DNA of 64,000 nucleotides from Trichoplax adhaerens. Lineage: Eukaryota; Placozoa; Uniplacotomia; Trichoplacea; Trichoplacidae. The DNA is taken from NCBI RefSeq assembly GCF_000150275.1, contig NW_002060947.1:1606944-1670943 (forward strand), read 5' to 3'. Positions within the stretch are counted from its first letter, which is position 1, and every line of letters starts with the position of its first letter. A program made the translations under genes and the position numbers. Shown here piece by piece: positions 41,757 to 55,372 of this stretch. The notes beneath the pieces were generated by a model. The model had not been told where the DNA came from. It made no database searches and saw only the letters and a list, made by a program, of their open reading frames with translations.

Positions 41757-41920
41757 CGTACAGTACTGTACAGTACTGTAGAGGTTTTTCTTTTCTTTTA
41801 CAGTACAGTACTGTACAGTACATCGATCAGTTGAAGACTCGGATTCACTCCTCCTTTTGTACCGTACAGTACTGTACAGTCTCTATTGTACAGTACTGGA
41901 CTGTACTGTCCTGTCCAGTA
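41757..41920. repeat. Cluster of palindromic CTGTA/TACAG pentamer repeats
   Basis: Irregular runs of ACAGTACTGTACAGTACTGTA type, separated by unique pieces near 41780-41798 and 41824-41860. Because ACAGT and ACTGT alternate, most runs are self-complementary. Confidence 0.9.
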
Positions 41921-42671
41921 ATTCACTGTGGACTGCGTCTCGTGTCATCCTGGGGACTGAACTCTAGTAACTAATCTCATGGGAGTAATAGCTGTCCTGG
42001 TAGTTAACGGCAAATTTGACTCATTCAAAGTTCGAGTTGAAAATTGAGGATAAAAATGAGCTGTTGGTGAGTACAGTGTTTAACAGAAAAATGACTGACA
42101 CTATTGACAGTTCCCTGGACGATGTGGATAACCCGCGTACGGAGACGCCTGGATTTTGCTTATCCTAGATTAGGGTTGGATGTTATGCTAAACAATGAAT
42201 GGCCGGCCATTGTTCAATTTGTACGAGTATAGTAGGCCAAAAGAATAATAATAATATTGATGGCTAATGGAGTACATGCTGAACTTTTAAAAACATATCG
42301 TCCATTTGAAAATGATTACCGTGGACTGTGAACAAGTGACGGACACTACCGTATACTGTATAGCATTGTTGCCGGACTTGGCGCACCCGGACAGCAACTT
42401 ACTGACTAGGCTAGACTTTTCAACAGATCTTGTGTCAACCTGTATATAAACAGTCCCTATAATGTACTCTACAGTACAACACAATACTTTAGTCTGGGGA
42501 CAACACTTTCATTGTTGCGCCATTGCCCATACGGGACTACATTGACACAAGTGTACAAAGCGGAGGATCGATTAATGTCGAAAATTCCATTCTCTTGTAG
42601 TTGATTAACTCTATGATGAGTCGATTGGAAGTTTTTTCCCCCTTTGTTGCAGCCAGTGAATGGGGGGCGGC

Positions 42672-42835
42672 AGCACTGTACTGTACAGTAGAGTCAAGTA
42701 CTGTAATAAACTAGCAGTCAAACAGTACAGTACAGTACAGTAGGGTACAGTACTATCGACTGTAGGCTGTAGAGTACAGTACTGTATAGGACAGTCCTAG
42801 TCTACAGTACTATACACTGTACTGTAGACCAAGAC
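42672..42835. repeat. Second cluster of CTGTA/TACAG repeats
   Basis: Short runs such as CAGCACTGTACTGTACAGTA, AACAGTACAGTACAGTACAG and CTACAGTACTATACACTGTA, degenerate between runs. Confidence 0.88.
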
Positions 42836-43147
42836 AGTACGGTAGAAAATTGGCTGAAAAAAAAGGAATAACATCCCAAATTAAAAATTATACGACGTAT
42901 GCGCATATAAAAGGTAAAGGACATTACCGATTGACAGCATTTAGTTGGCAGTGACAGTAGTAAAGCGAGAGACAAATGAGTAGAGAGATACTGTTCAATA
43001 TGCATCATCCATCACAGTCTGGCGAGTCCATCAGTCAAGCATAACAAGATCGGCTCGAGTTTTCATTGATATCTCCTATACAAATCACTCTATTTGGTTG
43101 TCCTATCTTTTGATGATTGGCGAAGGATCATTTTTTAGTCATAATTC

Positions 43148-46100
43148 ATGTCAAGAGAAAATCATAAATCGCATAGTATGTGGCCTAGGATAATTAACAT
43201 TCTTACCGTAAAAAATCCAAAACCGGAGGAGAAATTAGAATTTAAGGAGTTACTGGAAGAAGACGATTTCAGTGCCACAAAGGTATGTCAACTATTCCTT
43301 TTGCCATGTTCAATTGATGCAGTGGACATGGTCGCCTGTTGTTGATTCATCATTGCAATTTTTCTCTCTCTGTCTAGTACAGAGGATGCAGATAGAATTT
43401 GATATCAGTCTTTCTTGTTGATAATCAACTTGGATGACCGATTACACCGAGTATTACAGTATCTTCGAACTTTCTCACCATCAATCATTTTTTTAGTCTA
43501 CGCGTTGAATACAACAGTACTGTCTATGTACGTCCAGTACAGCAGTGGACAGTGTCCATACAGTACGTCGACATGCCTTCAACACTTTACTCACGCTCGT
43601 AGTAGACCCCACAGGCAATGAGTGGTGTGGACCAAACTGTGTTGTCATGTAGAAATAAATAATCTTCTTCGCTGCTTTCCACAACTTCCATTAAACTAGT
43701 CGAAAAGTAGATTCATATTTTGCTACGCCTCCAAGACTGACAATCTACCAAGCAATATTCATCATTGACAATAGATTATGGGACAGGCATAAAATTTCAA
43801 CTTCTATTTGTCAAGCACCATTCTGAGGTGTGCCTGTTTATTGTGCTCTATTTGCTTTTCTTTTAGTGACCGTCAGCAACCTTACCTTGACTTCCACTCC
43901 GTTTACTGTACTTTATTTTCATTAGTATACAAAAAAAAAGCTTGAAAGTAAAACTTGGATCGTCTTCCTATCCAGGGATGCTTCCTCTTTTAAAGTCGTT
44001 GTACATTATGGTATAAAAATAATACAGTACAGTAGATCCCCATGACTATTCCAATGGTGAGGAGAACATTTTTTCTACCACGCACAGATTCTACACCTTT
44101 CATTTCGATCTCTATTTTTGCGATCTGGTTGTGTCCTACTCTGACCTGCAGTCAAACAACGACTGTACATAATTCGTTCATTTTCACGGAATATTGCTAC
44201 AGCTTTTCCCAATGGCTAACATAGTGTTGCTAATGCCAACTTTTCTTCCACACCTACTTCATGTCCAACTTTGGCAGTCGTTGTAGTTTTTGATTGATCG
44301 ATTTTATGAGAGATGTGTAGGAGTGTGTGCCTTATCAAGTACAGTGGAACGTGTAAGCAGTAAAGGATGCCGTGCTCGTGCAACAAACTCAACTGTTTAT
44401 TATTGCATGAATTTACTGTTGCCGATGACGTAGAGCATCAATATTCTAGTGGGATTAATTGGTCATACACTTCTGTAGATGTTGGCACTATCCAGACGTA
44501 TCCTAACGCCGCCGCTATCGGCATAGCACAGTAATGATATTCTCGGCTTGTTTTACAATCGATTCAATTGCAGAAATGAGTTGATTAGGTACAGTATACC
44601 GTATAAAGATTACTAATCTTCGTACATGCTGATACTTTTTTCAACCTTTGGCTAGGCTTTTTTGGGATTAATTTTCACTATCGCTTTTACTTCGTTAGTA
44701 TCTATTTGACTTTGACAGTAGTCTACAGCGTTCTAATGTACTTGATCTATCTAGGTGTATCACGCCGGTAGACGCTTATTTGTTGCTTATACTGGATACT
44801 GAATAGTGTACAAAATGATTCTCCATAACAATGATAATAAATTATCCTAAAATCTCTTGTTACGTCGCGTAATTGCTATACATTGACTGCGTCAATCTAG
44901 CATTTGTTGGGAGTATTATAATTGAAAGGTCACTTTATACCATGCAATCGAGTGTGTAGCTATTTTCATCATGGATTACTAACAAAGGGAGATGTTTCGA
45001 GTAGATTCTGACTTCATACAGTGTTAGATGTTCTCTGCCACTATCATTGTTGAGTATGAGAGGGCGATTTTGCAATTAATTTTATTTTACTACAGTATGC
45101 CGTATTTCATAGACGAGATACCGGCCGTTATACGATAATGGTTTGGTATTGATCATGGCTTATAGAAAAGCTGCTGTTAATTAATTAAATATGATTAATA
45201 TCTTTGATACTGCTGTGTGCGTATCACACATGTACTGTTCTACAAAGATGTCTCGCTCAACTATATGTGCTAGCTTTTAATATTAATATTATTCTAATGA
45301 AACTTCTTGAATAAATTACAACTATTTAGGTTGTTTGTCATGGCTTCCCCTATCAACCAACAACTCTAGCTTATGATCCTGTCCAAAGCTTATTAGCGGT
45401 TGGAACGAGAACTGGAGCTATTCGATTGTGAGTATGCCGTCCATTTTTTTTTTTATACCGATAAGTCCTCTTCTTTCACAATCAACCTTCATGTATACTT
45501 CACTGATAAAATGTTATAATCGCCTCCTTGTTCATATTCGATGTGGCCAAGCTATTGGGCTGTTGAAATGATCGCGACTTCTATAGTACTATACAACAGA
45601 CTAGTCCATTTCGATGGTTATCATGAATCTACTGTCCAGTGTCCAATTGGCAAGATGAAAGGATTGCTAATTCATGATTCTTAGTTACAATACAAAACAG
45701 GCAACAAGGATAGCTTACAAAGTTGAAGCTATACATTACCCACTACTATAGCTAGAATAACATCCAAAACAGTCTATAGACTGGATCGTCATAGGCGTAC
45801 AAGATATTTCTTACCTTGTTGTTTACTGCATATGTGTACTGTAAATTCGATTTTGAACTAATATAGTAGCCAGTCCTACCTTGAACTGTAGTTAATGTAC
45901 GATACCTGTAAACGGCAGTTATTTTCTAATTCTACAGTATAGCCAATTATTATTATTTTGTTTGGAGCTATTCTCTGTATTGATTCCAAATGGATCATGT
46001 CATACTGACATTGACTGTCCTTGTTTGGGGAATGGTATTCAGTAATACAAATGGGTATTGAAATTTCAGCGCCGTTACTGTATGTTGATGGTAATTATTT

Positions 46101-49100
46101 GACTCCTTGATGCAACTCAAGCGTTTGAGATGATAGTAGTTCTTTACAGTATATTGCAAAATATAATGCTAGGTAAGTATACACTACTGTGCGATAGATA
46201 TAGCGTATAATCTGCTCATGGTGGGCCCAGTGCTATTTTCAAGGAACAATTGAATGGTATTTTTTTTTTTGCAATTCATTTCTGTCGGTGATGTGCTTGC
46301 CAAGTTAATTTGGGAAATGCATCGCTGTAGATGACTATGAAGATTGCTTTGTTATACGGCATGTATTTGACATGGATTTGGACCTAAAATGAATCATTCT
46401 AAGTGAGAAAGATTCATTTTTTTCTGCTGTTCTCCTTTGTATTTACGTTTCTTTGGTTTCTGTTGATGGAGGAGTGAACAATTTATTGTTCGCGTTGACC
46501 TTAACGCCATCGTCTATAAATAACATGCGCTGGATTCTCGACTAATGATAATAACATATTATGGTACTCTATCTATCCAGGGAATGCATCTAGTAATCAG
46601 TCTACATTCATTTTGGAATGGTATTTCTCTAGTGCCATCTTGACTTATTAGCAATGCATGAATCGGAGTCGAAATAACATTTCAATACTTAGCCATATTT
46701 AAAAGCAATTTGTTCAATGCTAGAGTGTGGCATTGTATTGCGGTGTCCATTCACCGTCGGTGTACACATCAGCTGACTCATGTCGGCTTGAAGGCATGGT
46801 CCAAAGCGTTGAGCTTCACTCATCGCCGTCAGTCAAAAAACTCATGCGCACAAGAACGATAAGAGATGCAAGCACCATATCGAAAGTACAGTGCAGTACA
46901 CCGTACAGCTCAGTACTGTACTGTACTGTACTGTACTGTACTGTACATGTACTGTACAGTACTACAGTGTACAGTACTGTTTGTACAGTATGAATCATGG
47001 GATTGGACTGTACTGTGGAGTATTGGCAGGTGGGCCAGTGTTGATGAATTACAGAGGATTACTGTTCTGGACAATGGTGACTGTATACTAGACAATATGC
47101 TGATTAGCGTAGAGAGGCGGCAGTTTGATGGGATGCGATGGCAACTGTCGAGTGATTGGAAACCTTGACTACGGTATCCAAATGAGTCCATGTTGCCTAT
47201 CATTTAGCTAATGATAATGATGGTGATCATAAGAGAAGATTGTATTACTATCGTCCACTTTGCAGTATGATTCTATTTGCCACTCTTCGATACGTTACCA
47301 AGGATAGAAGAGACAGTGGGTGATACGCGTAATTTGGTACAGGTGAATTAGCTATGCTCAAGATATCCTGTAGTGCAGACATAACATATCGACCAAGTTT
47401 CTTCTTTCCTATGTACTATAGACGAGGATAGGCTATACAACTCCGAACGAGATGAAAGGGTGTAACATTGGACTAGAACATAGTCTGAAATCAATCGGAT
47501 TACCACTGGTACTACGCAATGATAGTAATACACAACATACTGGTAGCCTGGATAAAGTAGCAATACTTGCAAAATCGTTCAGTTATTCTCTGAGAATATA
47601 ATCTAATTTTGACATTGACAATGCAAATGGCTACGGTTGTGTTTCAAACATAGGACGACCTTTTTGAAAAGTAATCTCATAACTGTACTGTACTATTGTC
47701 ATTCGTGACGATGATAACTGGAGTAGTTCATTGTCAATTGATCAAGCTAATTTCTCGTACAATCTGGACTGGTTACCTCGGCTACTATTGACAGAATAGA
47801 TGATGTTGACATGAACACAGTAGAAGATAAGGCGGCAGTTTTTACGTGCTTTCAAGATAACTTTACGTCAATGGTACTTGACATTGAATAGTATTCCAGT
47901 TTAGTTTATTGGTGTACATGTCGTGGTATAGACTGTATCGCAAAGTAATGGACGTACTATCGTACATTGATCCCCTTTTTTTGAATTTCCAAAGGTTGTC
48001 ATCTTGTATACAGTAAATGCTGTACTGTATAGAAACATTTCCCCACTGCTATCGCGTCATATGTTATAAGTGTTTGACCTTAAAGCCGTTAATACCACTA
48101 ATCAATGGTAGACGAATGAAAGTAGGAATGATGCTTTTGCCAAGATGACAGTGCGTAACATGCTTATTCTGCACGCAATTTGGGTTATTCATTCATAAAA
48201 ATTCCTACAATTCATACAATTCCCAGATTTGCTTAATAAGGGAAAAGCTAATTCATGATAAGAGTATGCTTGAAAACGAGTAAATTTGACATAGACGTCA
48301 ATTTTAAATGTATTCATTCCTATAGCTTGATTCAATTTGTAGCTTATACCCTGATCCATGCAGTGACACTTTAACCTTTTGCTTTCTATAATGCGATCAA
48401 AGTGTATCGTTTTATCATTCAATTTGTAGATAATTATTCTTCTTTATGCTATATTATAACATTGAACGAGATACTGACTCTTCAAATTTTACTGAAATAC
48501 CTACAAATAGATTATGCTTTACTTCCTGCATTGCCTTGTGTCTTCATAACTTTTCATGCTCTATAATCTCTTTTTAACAATACAGGTATGGTAAGGTTGG
48601 AATTGAGTGCCATCTTCTATATGAGCATGACACAGCAATCAATCAATTACTCTTCATGGTGAATGAGGTATTGCCTTGCTGCTTTAATGGTGTAAAATTT
48701 ATAACTTTTATTTATCATATATCTCATTGTAGAAATAAAATTTAAAAAAGCTACTTTACAAATTATTCAATAGCCATTATTACCTACTGGCGCTTATAAC
48801 TTCTTTAAACATTCATTATGTTTATCGAAGCTTACTGTAGAAAATTGAAGTTGCAGTATTAATTGCTAATAATCATTGATTATATTATCCGACATTGCGC
48901 AATATTTAACGTAAACTAGATCAATTGTTGTTATTGCATTCTGTTATTTAATGCAACGCAACTGTGGATATTAATCTAGGGAGCTCTAATTAGCGTTTCA
49001 AGTGATGTTGTCCATTTATGGAATTTACGTCAACAAAGACCTGCAGTGTTGCACTCTCTAAAGTTTAAAAAAGAAAAGTAAGTTATAAATAGTACTGCAT

Positions 49101-52100
49101 AGAGTATTGATCTTACTTAAGTAATGTAAAGTACAAGTGGTAGTGTGATTTTGAATATACCATTACACTTTTATGTAGTTTGTCTAGATAGATAGAAACA
49201 ATCGTAAATAACTCATTCTGTAATTTTCGTTGCTTATACAGTTTAACATGTATCACGGTACAAATTGTTCGAGAGTAGTATTAATTAACTACATTATGTA
49301 TCGATGTTTGCTGTTATAGTTTATTTTTGTCTTGCTGCTAGTGGTGATAAGCGATCAACCATCATTTCTAATCTTCTCGAAAATTGATAATATTTACTTT
49401 TAAAGATTTTTTATTTGTTAATGGGATATCACCACGATATCTATGACTGCTAATTGCTTTGATATCGTAGAAAACTATATGAATATTGGATTGTTTGTAT
49501 TTATTCTAGAGTCACCTATTGCTACGTACCATTAAAATCAAAATGGCTTTATGTTGGCTCCAAAAAGGGTAATACATACATTGTGAACGTTGAAACTTTC
49601 GAAATATCAGAATATATTATCTATTGGAATCGAGCCATAACTACGTAAGTATTACTATTCTTAGGCCTTTCTGTAGTCAGTGCAATTTAAACTTGAAAAC
49701 GCTTAGAAATGATGATTTAGTTTATTATTGAGAGTTATCGAGCTTGAATTTGTAAAATATTTTACTTGGTGGCAGGTCTTGCAGCACTCATCCCGGTAGT
49801 GTAAAATACATAGGTGAAAAACCAGATGACAGTAATAAGGTTGGTACTTGTTAATTAGGTCGAATTTTATTCGTTAAACAGTAAAATGTTTTGTTTAGCC
49901 TATGTAAATTTTTAGCTTGAGTAGCTCGTTAAAGATTTGTTTTGTTTTAGTTGCTGATTGGATTTGAATTGGGTATGTTGTCGCTGTGGGATTTAAAGAG
50001 TCAACAGACCGTTGTCAAAATTCAATGTCAACTCGCACTAATGTCAGTATCATGGAATTTTGACGGAAAGACATTGATGTGTAGCCATCCTGATGGCACT
50101 CTTACTACATGGAATATTAACAAGACTAAGAAACCAATTCAAGTTAAAGTTCCTCATGGTATGAAATAGTAAAAGTTTTAAATCGAATAAAATGAATCGA
50201 TAACACTAAAACTGTAGGTGTACTATTCGGTATTTGGTGATATTTGTGGCAATGCTATTTGTCGTTACAATAAATGATACAGCGGATAATTGATACGATA
50301 TAAAAATCGAAATATTCTCAGCTTGTCATAATGTATGTACGTAGTGCAGCTTGATAATGACGATTGATGTTATATTCCATCTCCACTTCAGATTAGTCTT
50401 TCAATATTTGTTGTATTATTGTTATTTCGTTAAATATTTTGAGTATCAGTGTTAATTTGCAACGTTTTGGTTATCTATCTCTACATATCTTGCAAACAAA
50501 TGAATGTGAAACCATTTCTTTAAATGCTTGTATTAGTGATTAAAGTACTGTGCAATCTACAATTCAATTTATTGCCATGTTGTAAATTGCATTTTTACAA
50601 GATATCTTGTTAGAAAAGGTAAATTTTTTATGCGTCTAGTCTCTCTAGTTTCTTATTCGTACTAAATGATCCATAGCTCTTAACTAAATAGATTGTACTA
50701 AGTAGCACATCCTCATCTAAATCAAATATTACGTCCTAGTCGAAATTCTGTAGAGGGTGATAGATGTAGCTACTATACAGTGTGCTTATCATTATGCACA
50801 TATCCGAATTATATTAATTGCTTTACTGGATAAATTAGCATCGTTATTTATTGGTATTTAATAATGGTAGTTATTAATATGAACTCTTTAGGACATGTTA
50901 AAAATTGGTCAAAAACCGATAAATGTCAACCGTGTACCATTGTTAACAAGGTTGCTTGGGTGCAAGGCAAAGGGAGGTAAAATGCTCTCTTCAATTGCAT
51001 TAATATGTCATCTAAAACTTTTACGGTGCACGATTCATAGTTTCTGTCAAATTTTTTAGCGAGCCATTCATTATGTTTACCGGTGGTGTTGCCACAGATC
51101 GACCAAATCGAGATCAGTGCTTTACAATAATGCAAGGAAGAGAAATGACTTTGTTTGAAATGGAAGATGATATTATAGACTTTACGTGTTTATATGGCAG
51201 CCCTTGGCCGAATGGTATATATTTTCCAATCAAATTTCTAGGTTATAACTTTCAAAACATTAATCATTTTTGATTGCACGTGATATCTATTTAGACTTTG
51301 AAGATCCATTTGCAGTCGCTATTTTACTTGAAAATGGCTTGGCGGTGTACGACTTAACATTACCAAAGTATGGAAGTAGGATAAATATCTTAAAAGGAAT
51401 AATACAGCAATATGAATTCATTTTACTCGGAAATTCATCCATTAATTTTGGTCGATGTATAGCGTCTGCTTTACTACTTGGAATAGCCTGTTGTATACGT
51501 ATATAGCTTGATTAGAAATATCCGCATCTGTTACGAATTTGTATCTAATGTCTTAGCTGTGTCATATTTGTAAGATCAGATATGCACCGCTAATTGGCAT
51601 ATTAAGATCTTCATATAATTTTTGTTCGCATTTTGTGCTACAATTAGTTATCCGCCGTATAAAATCCCATATACCATCAATATTCACGAATCAGCAGTTA
51701 CGTCAACTCAGTTTTATTCTGACTGTCCAGTGGATTTGTTCACGTGCCTTTATTCGCTTGGAAAGAAGCATAAAAAGAGTGGTATTAGCTATTCAGAAAC
51801 GGTAGAGTGGATGACAATACTTGACTGACATAATCTTTATTATTTTATAAGAGATTATACAATACGAACAGTACCCCTTGATCAAGTAGTAACAATTTAT
51901 TATTTAGGAATGGCCCTTGAAAGGTGGCACTTGGGGTGAATCTTACAAAGATTCTTCACTTGATTTAGTTATTACGGGGTAATTCAATAAGGATCTAATT
52001 TGATTTTTATGAGCGTTATCAGCACTGTACAAGTTACTCATCATTGGACTCTATAACATTAACTTTTAGACATTCTGATGGATCTTTACGATTTTGGGAC

Positions 52101-55100
52101 GCAACAGCTAGTAAGACAATAATCATATTGTGTTTGATAGATTCAACCTAGTACTCAACAATATCAAAACGTTTCAGTTGCATTTCAGTTCATGTTTAAG
52201 TTCTCTACAACGAAAATATTTGATCGCGAGAGAGTGAAGGAGAGCAGTGAGATGGACGATGAACCTTATGCAATACAGGATATTATTTTATGTATGAACA
52301 GTCGTACACTCGTAGTATCAGGAGCCGCTGGTTATGTAATATTATACAGGTTTAACTTCAAGGAAACAACAGCGGAATTATCGGTAAGTATTTGCACACT
52401 TTTTGTTAATACATAGTACTATTTATGACGCGTAAAAATGTACTATAACTTTATACTTCAGAAGAACTTATTTCTATTTTTTATCATTTGAAATGCAGGT
52501 TATGGATGTGAGTGTAGCAGATCAAGTCAGTGATACTGGTAACGATTGTCACATGCCTATGAGGGCTGACACCGATACAAGTAATATTTTACACCTGGCT
52601 AAGTTGAGATCAGGTCCGATAAAACAGTCTCCTGGTTTTCAAGCAGACTTGATCTGTCGTAATGCTCAACCTGGTAGTGATATGGAAAATCCTGGTAGTA
52701 ACAGCATTCTTTCCTTATGTTATAGTTCAGGATTTGGCATGTAAGTTACTAATATCACTTTTCTTTAGTAGATATATATAAATCTATTAACTTTTGCCAA
52801 TCTTTTGCTGCAGAATGGCATTCTCTAATATTAAAGGGTTAATAATTATCGATACAGTTCAAAAGCATTGCGTAATGTCTGTTAGAACTGTTGATGTTTA
52901 TGGTAAGTGTTTGATTGCTTTTAATTATTCTATGTCTTACTTTTTAACTTATACTTAACTTAATTTTCGTTTTATTATAATAATAATTAGCATTAGCAGA
53001 TAATTCCCAACTTCCTAAAACTCCTAAACCGGGAAGTTTTCATGTCCGAGATCAAAGTGACCCAGATTCGCCTGTATTTTCTGGTTCATCTCATGTTAAA
53101 GCTGGTGAATCTCCGCCTCCTTCAGCCGGCTTATCGAATGGAAGCGCAAGTCCCAGCACTCCAAGGAAAATGAAGTGGTCGTACGGAGGAAAAAGAGGTA
53201 TGCAATCATGTCCTAGGGTTAGCTTTATATATCCATGTAATTAGGAAACGCTAAAGTCTCACTTTTGGGATGAATATTGCTTTTAGTTAGTGGTAAAAGC
53301 CAATCAAATCCATCGATTGAAACAGATAATGAAGATTTAAGCTTAAGATCACGCAGTTCAAGCTTATGTAGTGTTGATAGGGAAGGCAATAATAAGGAAA
53401 CTGTTCGTTACTTAAATCTGTTGGAAACCTATGCACGCAAAGGAGGTATGATTATTAGTAGCTGATGATAAGCTAATTCTTTATGATAATAATAGTTATT
53501 ATTATCAGGTGTTGTATTAAGTTGGTGAGTTTTCATAAAAATCTATCATATTATATGTTAGACGCAACTGCTACTGCATCTCTATGGATCGGAACTAGTT
53601 CCGGAAGCATTCTTGTTATTATTCTCAACTTACCTCCTACTGGCGTAGAACGAGTGAAACAGCCTGTGATAATCTCCCCTAGTGGTCACTATCTTTTTAA
53701 ATTGGTTTAAAAATTTTAGATATAGCTGTTGGATTTTAATTGATTTTTATTTTTTAAATAAATAGGTACTGCTCTAAGGGACAAGGGCAAAATTATCTCG
53801 ATATCAATCTTTGATAGGAATCGACGATCTGTTGAAGCGCCAACTGAGTACTGGGTGGATGAAAAAAGTAACTAAATTTGATTAGAACCTTTACTAGGCG
53901 TTGGATCTTTCAATGCTGGCGTTAATAAAGATTTTTAATTCTTGTTCATCTAGAAACCTCAAGAAAGAGTGCAATTGGCAGTCACAACGCTAATGATTTA
54001 GACGACGTTCATATAGCTGTAATATGCACAGAGAGTCAAATCAAGGTTACAATTCGTTTTGAGTTAACACTTCTGCGATAATCCTTGAATTCGATTCGAT
54101 TAATAATTGTATTTATGTTCATATTAACAAATGATGTACCTTATAAATATATATTTTGTAGTGAATTGACATATTAATTGCTTAGTAATTCTGAATGATA
54201 CAATAAGATTGTATTTACATGTTTTTGTTTCAGATTATGAAATTACCTCAGCAGACAATTATTAGTAAACCTAAGCAACTAGAAGGCGCCAGCTTAGTTA
54301 AAACATCGTTGGTATTTGTAAAAGGAAAAAGCAAGTATCTCGTTTTCTGAGCCAAGTCTAATATATGCATCAATCATTACTGCGATTATATCATGTAAAC
54401 ATTTTAACTGCTTTAATATGTGTTATAGAGGAATCTTGCCTCGCTTGTGTGAGCTCTGCAGGCGTGATTTATGTCTATAGTCTCCCAACCTTAAGACTGC
54501 TAATGGAAGGGCAGTGTTTTCCCAATACAGACGATAGGTTAGTTGAAACGCTTTTAACATAAAGATATAAAGATTTTTGAATGATAACCATAGTAATTAC
54601 TTCGTAGATTGATGAAAACATTTTCATGGAACAAAGACGGACAAGTGATTTTTATGTCTTCTCCCTCAGAAATTCAGAAATTAGCTACTATTAGAAACGA
54701 ATGGTAAACCATTCATAATAAATACTTCTGCTTGCTGTAGTACTTTGTTGTAAAGAAATAATGATGATAATGTACTTTTGGTTAGTTTAAGAACCGGTAG
54801 TTACTTAGGAAGTCCATTTGTGGTGAAAGATATGCCTGAAAAACCATCTAAAGGGTTAATTGCTATGTTTCGGCAAGCTAATCCTGAAGTCGACAGAAAA
54901 AAGCTATGTTAGTACTTACTATACTCGACTGCAATTAGAATATATTTTTAAGTAGATAAATTTATAATTGCATTTCTATGTATATGTATGACGTGTATAT
55001 ACATATGCAATGCTCTATTTAATTGTCAATATCATCCAATCAGTTGGTACTACAACCGAAAGAGGTAGTCGTGTTGCCAAGAAAGTTACTGATATGGGTA

Positions 55101-55372
55101 ACATAGATACAATCCAGCAGTCCAGTTTTGGTGTTGCAGCTATGATGAGTAAAACAAAAGAGGTTTGATCTTAGTACTGTCAATCACCATTGTATGTCTT
55201 TTAGGGTATAAACGTTTTATATTCAAATACTGTATAGGCTGCAATTCAGCGTGGTGAAAAATTAAACGAATTATCCCATAAGGTGGAAATGATGAATAGC
55301 AAGGCCATCGATTTCGCAACTAGCGCACAAATGATTCATCACAAATATAAAGAGAAGCATAAATTGTTTTAA
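43148..55372 (+). CDS. STXBP5: Tomosyn (syntaxin-binding protein 5), complete
   Basis: Cytosolic SNARE regulator that binds syntaxin/SNAP25 through a C-terminal R-SNARE motif and limits vesicle fusion (family knowledge). Exons: 43148-43282, 45330-45427, 48586-48667, 48980-49077, 49510-49644, 49776-49839, 49951-50158, 50892-50976, 51060-51214, 51295-51367, 51648-51801, 51908-51978, 52070-52110, 52178-52383, 52499-52740, 52814-52902, 52991-53197, 53287-53445, 53562-53684, 53766-53867, 53954-54045, 54234-54311, 54431-54537, 54608-54703, 54786-54907, 55044-55162, 55238-55372. All phases match; about 1,091 aa against roughly 1,115-1,150 in mammals. An in-frame TAA two codons upstream supports the start. 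Landmarks: [99 protein letters not shown]. The R-SNARE is the last 45 codons ([19 protein letters not shown]), with the zero-layer Arg kept (R1052). The exon 22 donor could lie two codons later. Confidence 0.97.
45428..48585 (+). other. Tomosyn intron 2 (3.2 kb)
   Basis: The largest tomosyn intron. It holds the third CTGTA/TACAG cluster but no recognised nested gene; open frames at 46727-47203 are translations of the repeat and its flanks. Confidence 0.75.
46889..46990. repeat. CTGTA pentanucleotide microsatellite in tomosyn intron 2
   Basis: A pure run of about seven CTGTA units at 46913-46946, flanked by inverted TACAG units, so the stretch can fold on itself. Confidence 0.95.

Larger units (their letters stand above)
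40727..43147. other. Divergent intergenic region between EEF1AKMT1 and tomosyn
   Basis: About 2.4 kb with no recognised gene. It contains two dense clusters of CTGTAC-type palindromic repeats (41757-41920 and 42672-42835), which account for open frames rich in Tyr, Cys, Thr and Val. Confidence 0.6.

Noticed and set aside
46727-47203. Several Tyr/Cys/Val-rich frames on both strands
   Set aside because: Translations of the CTGTA microsatellite within tomosyn intron 2.
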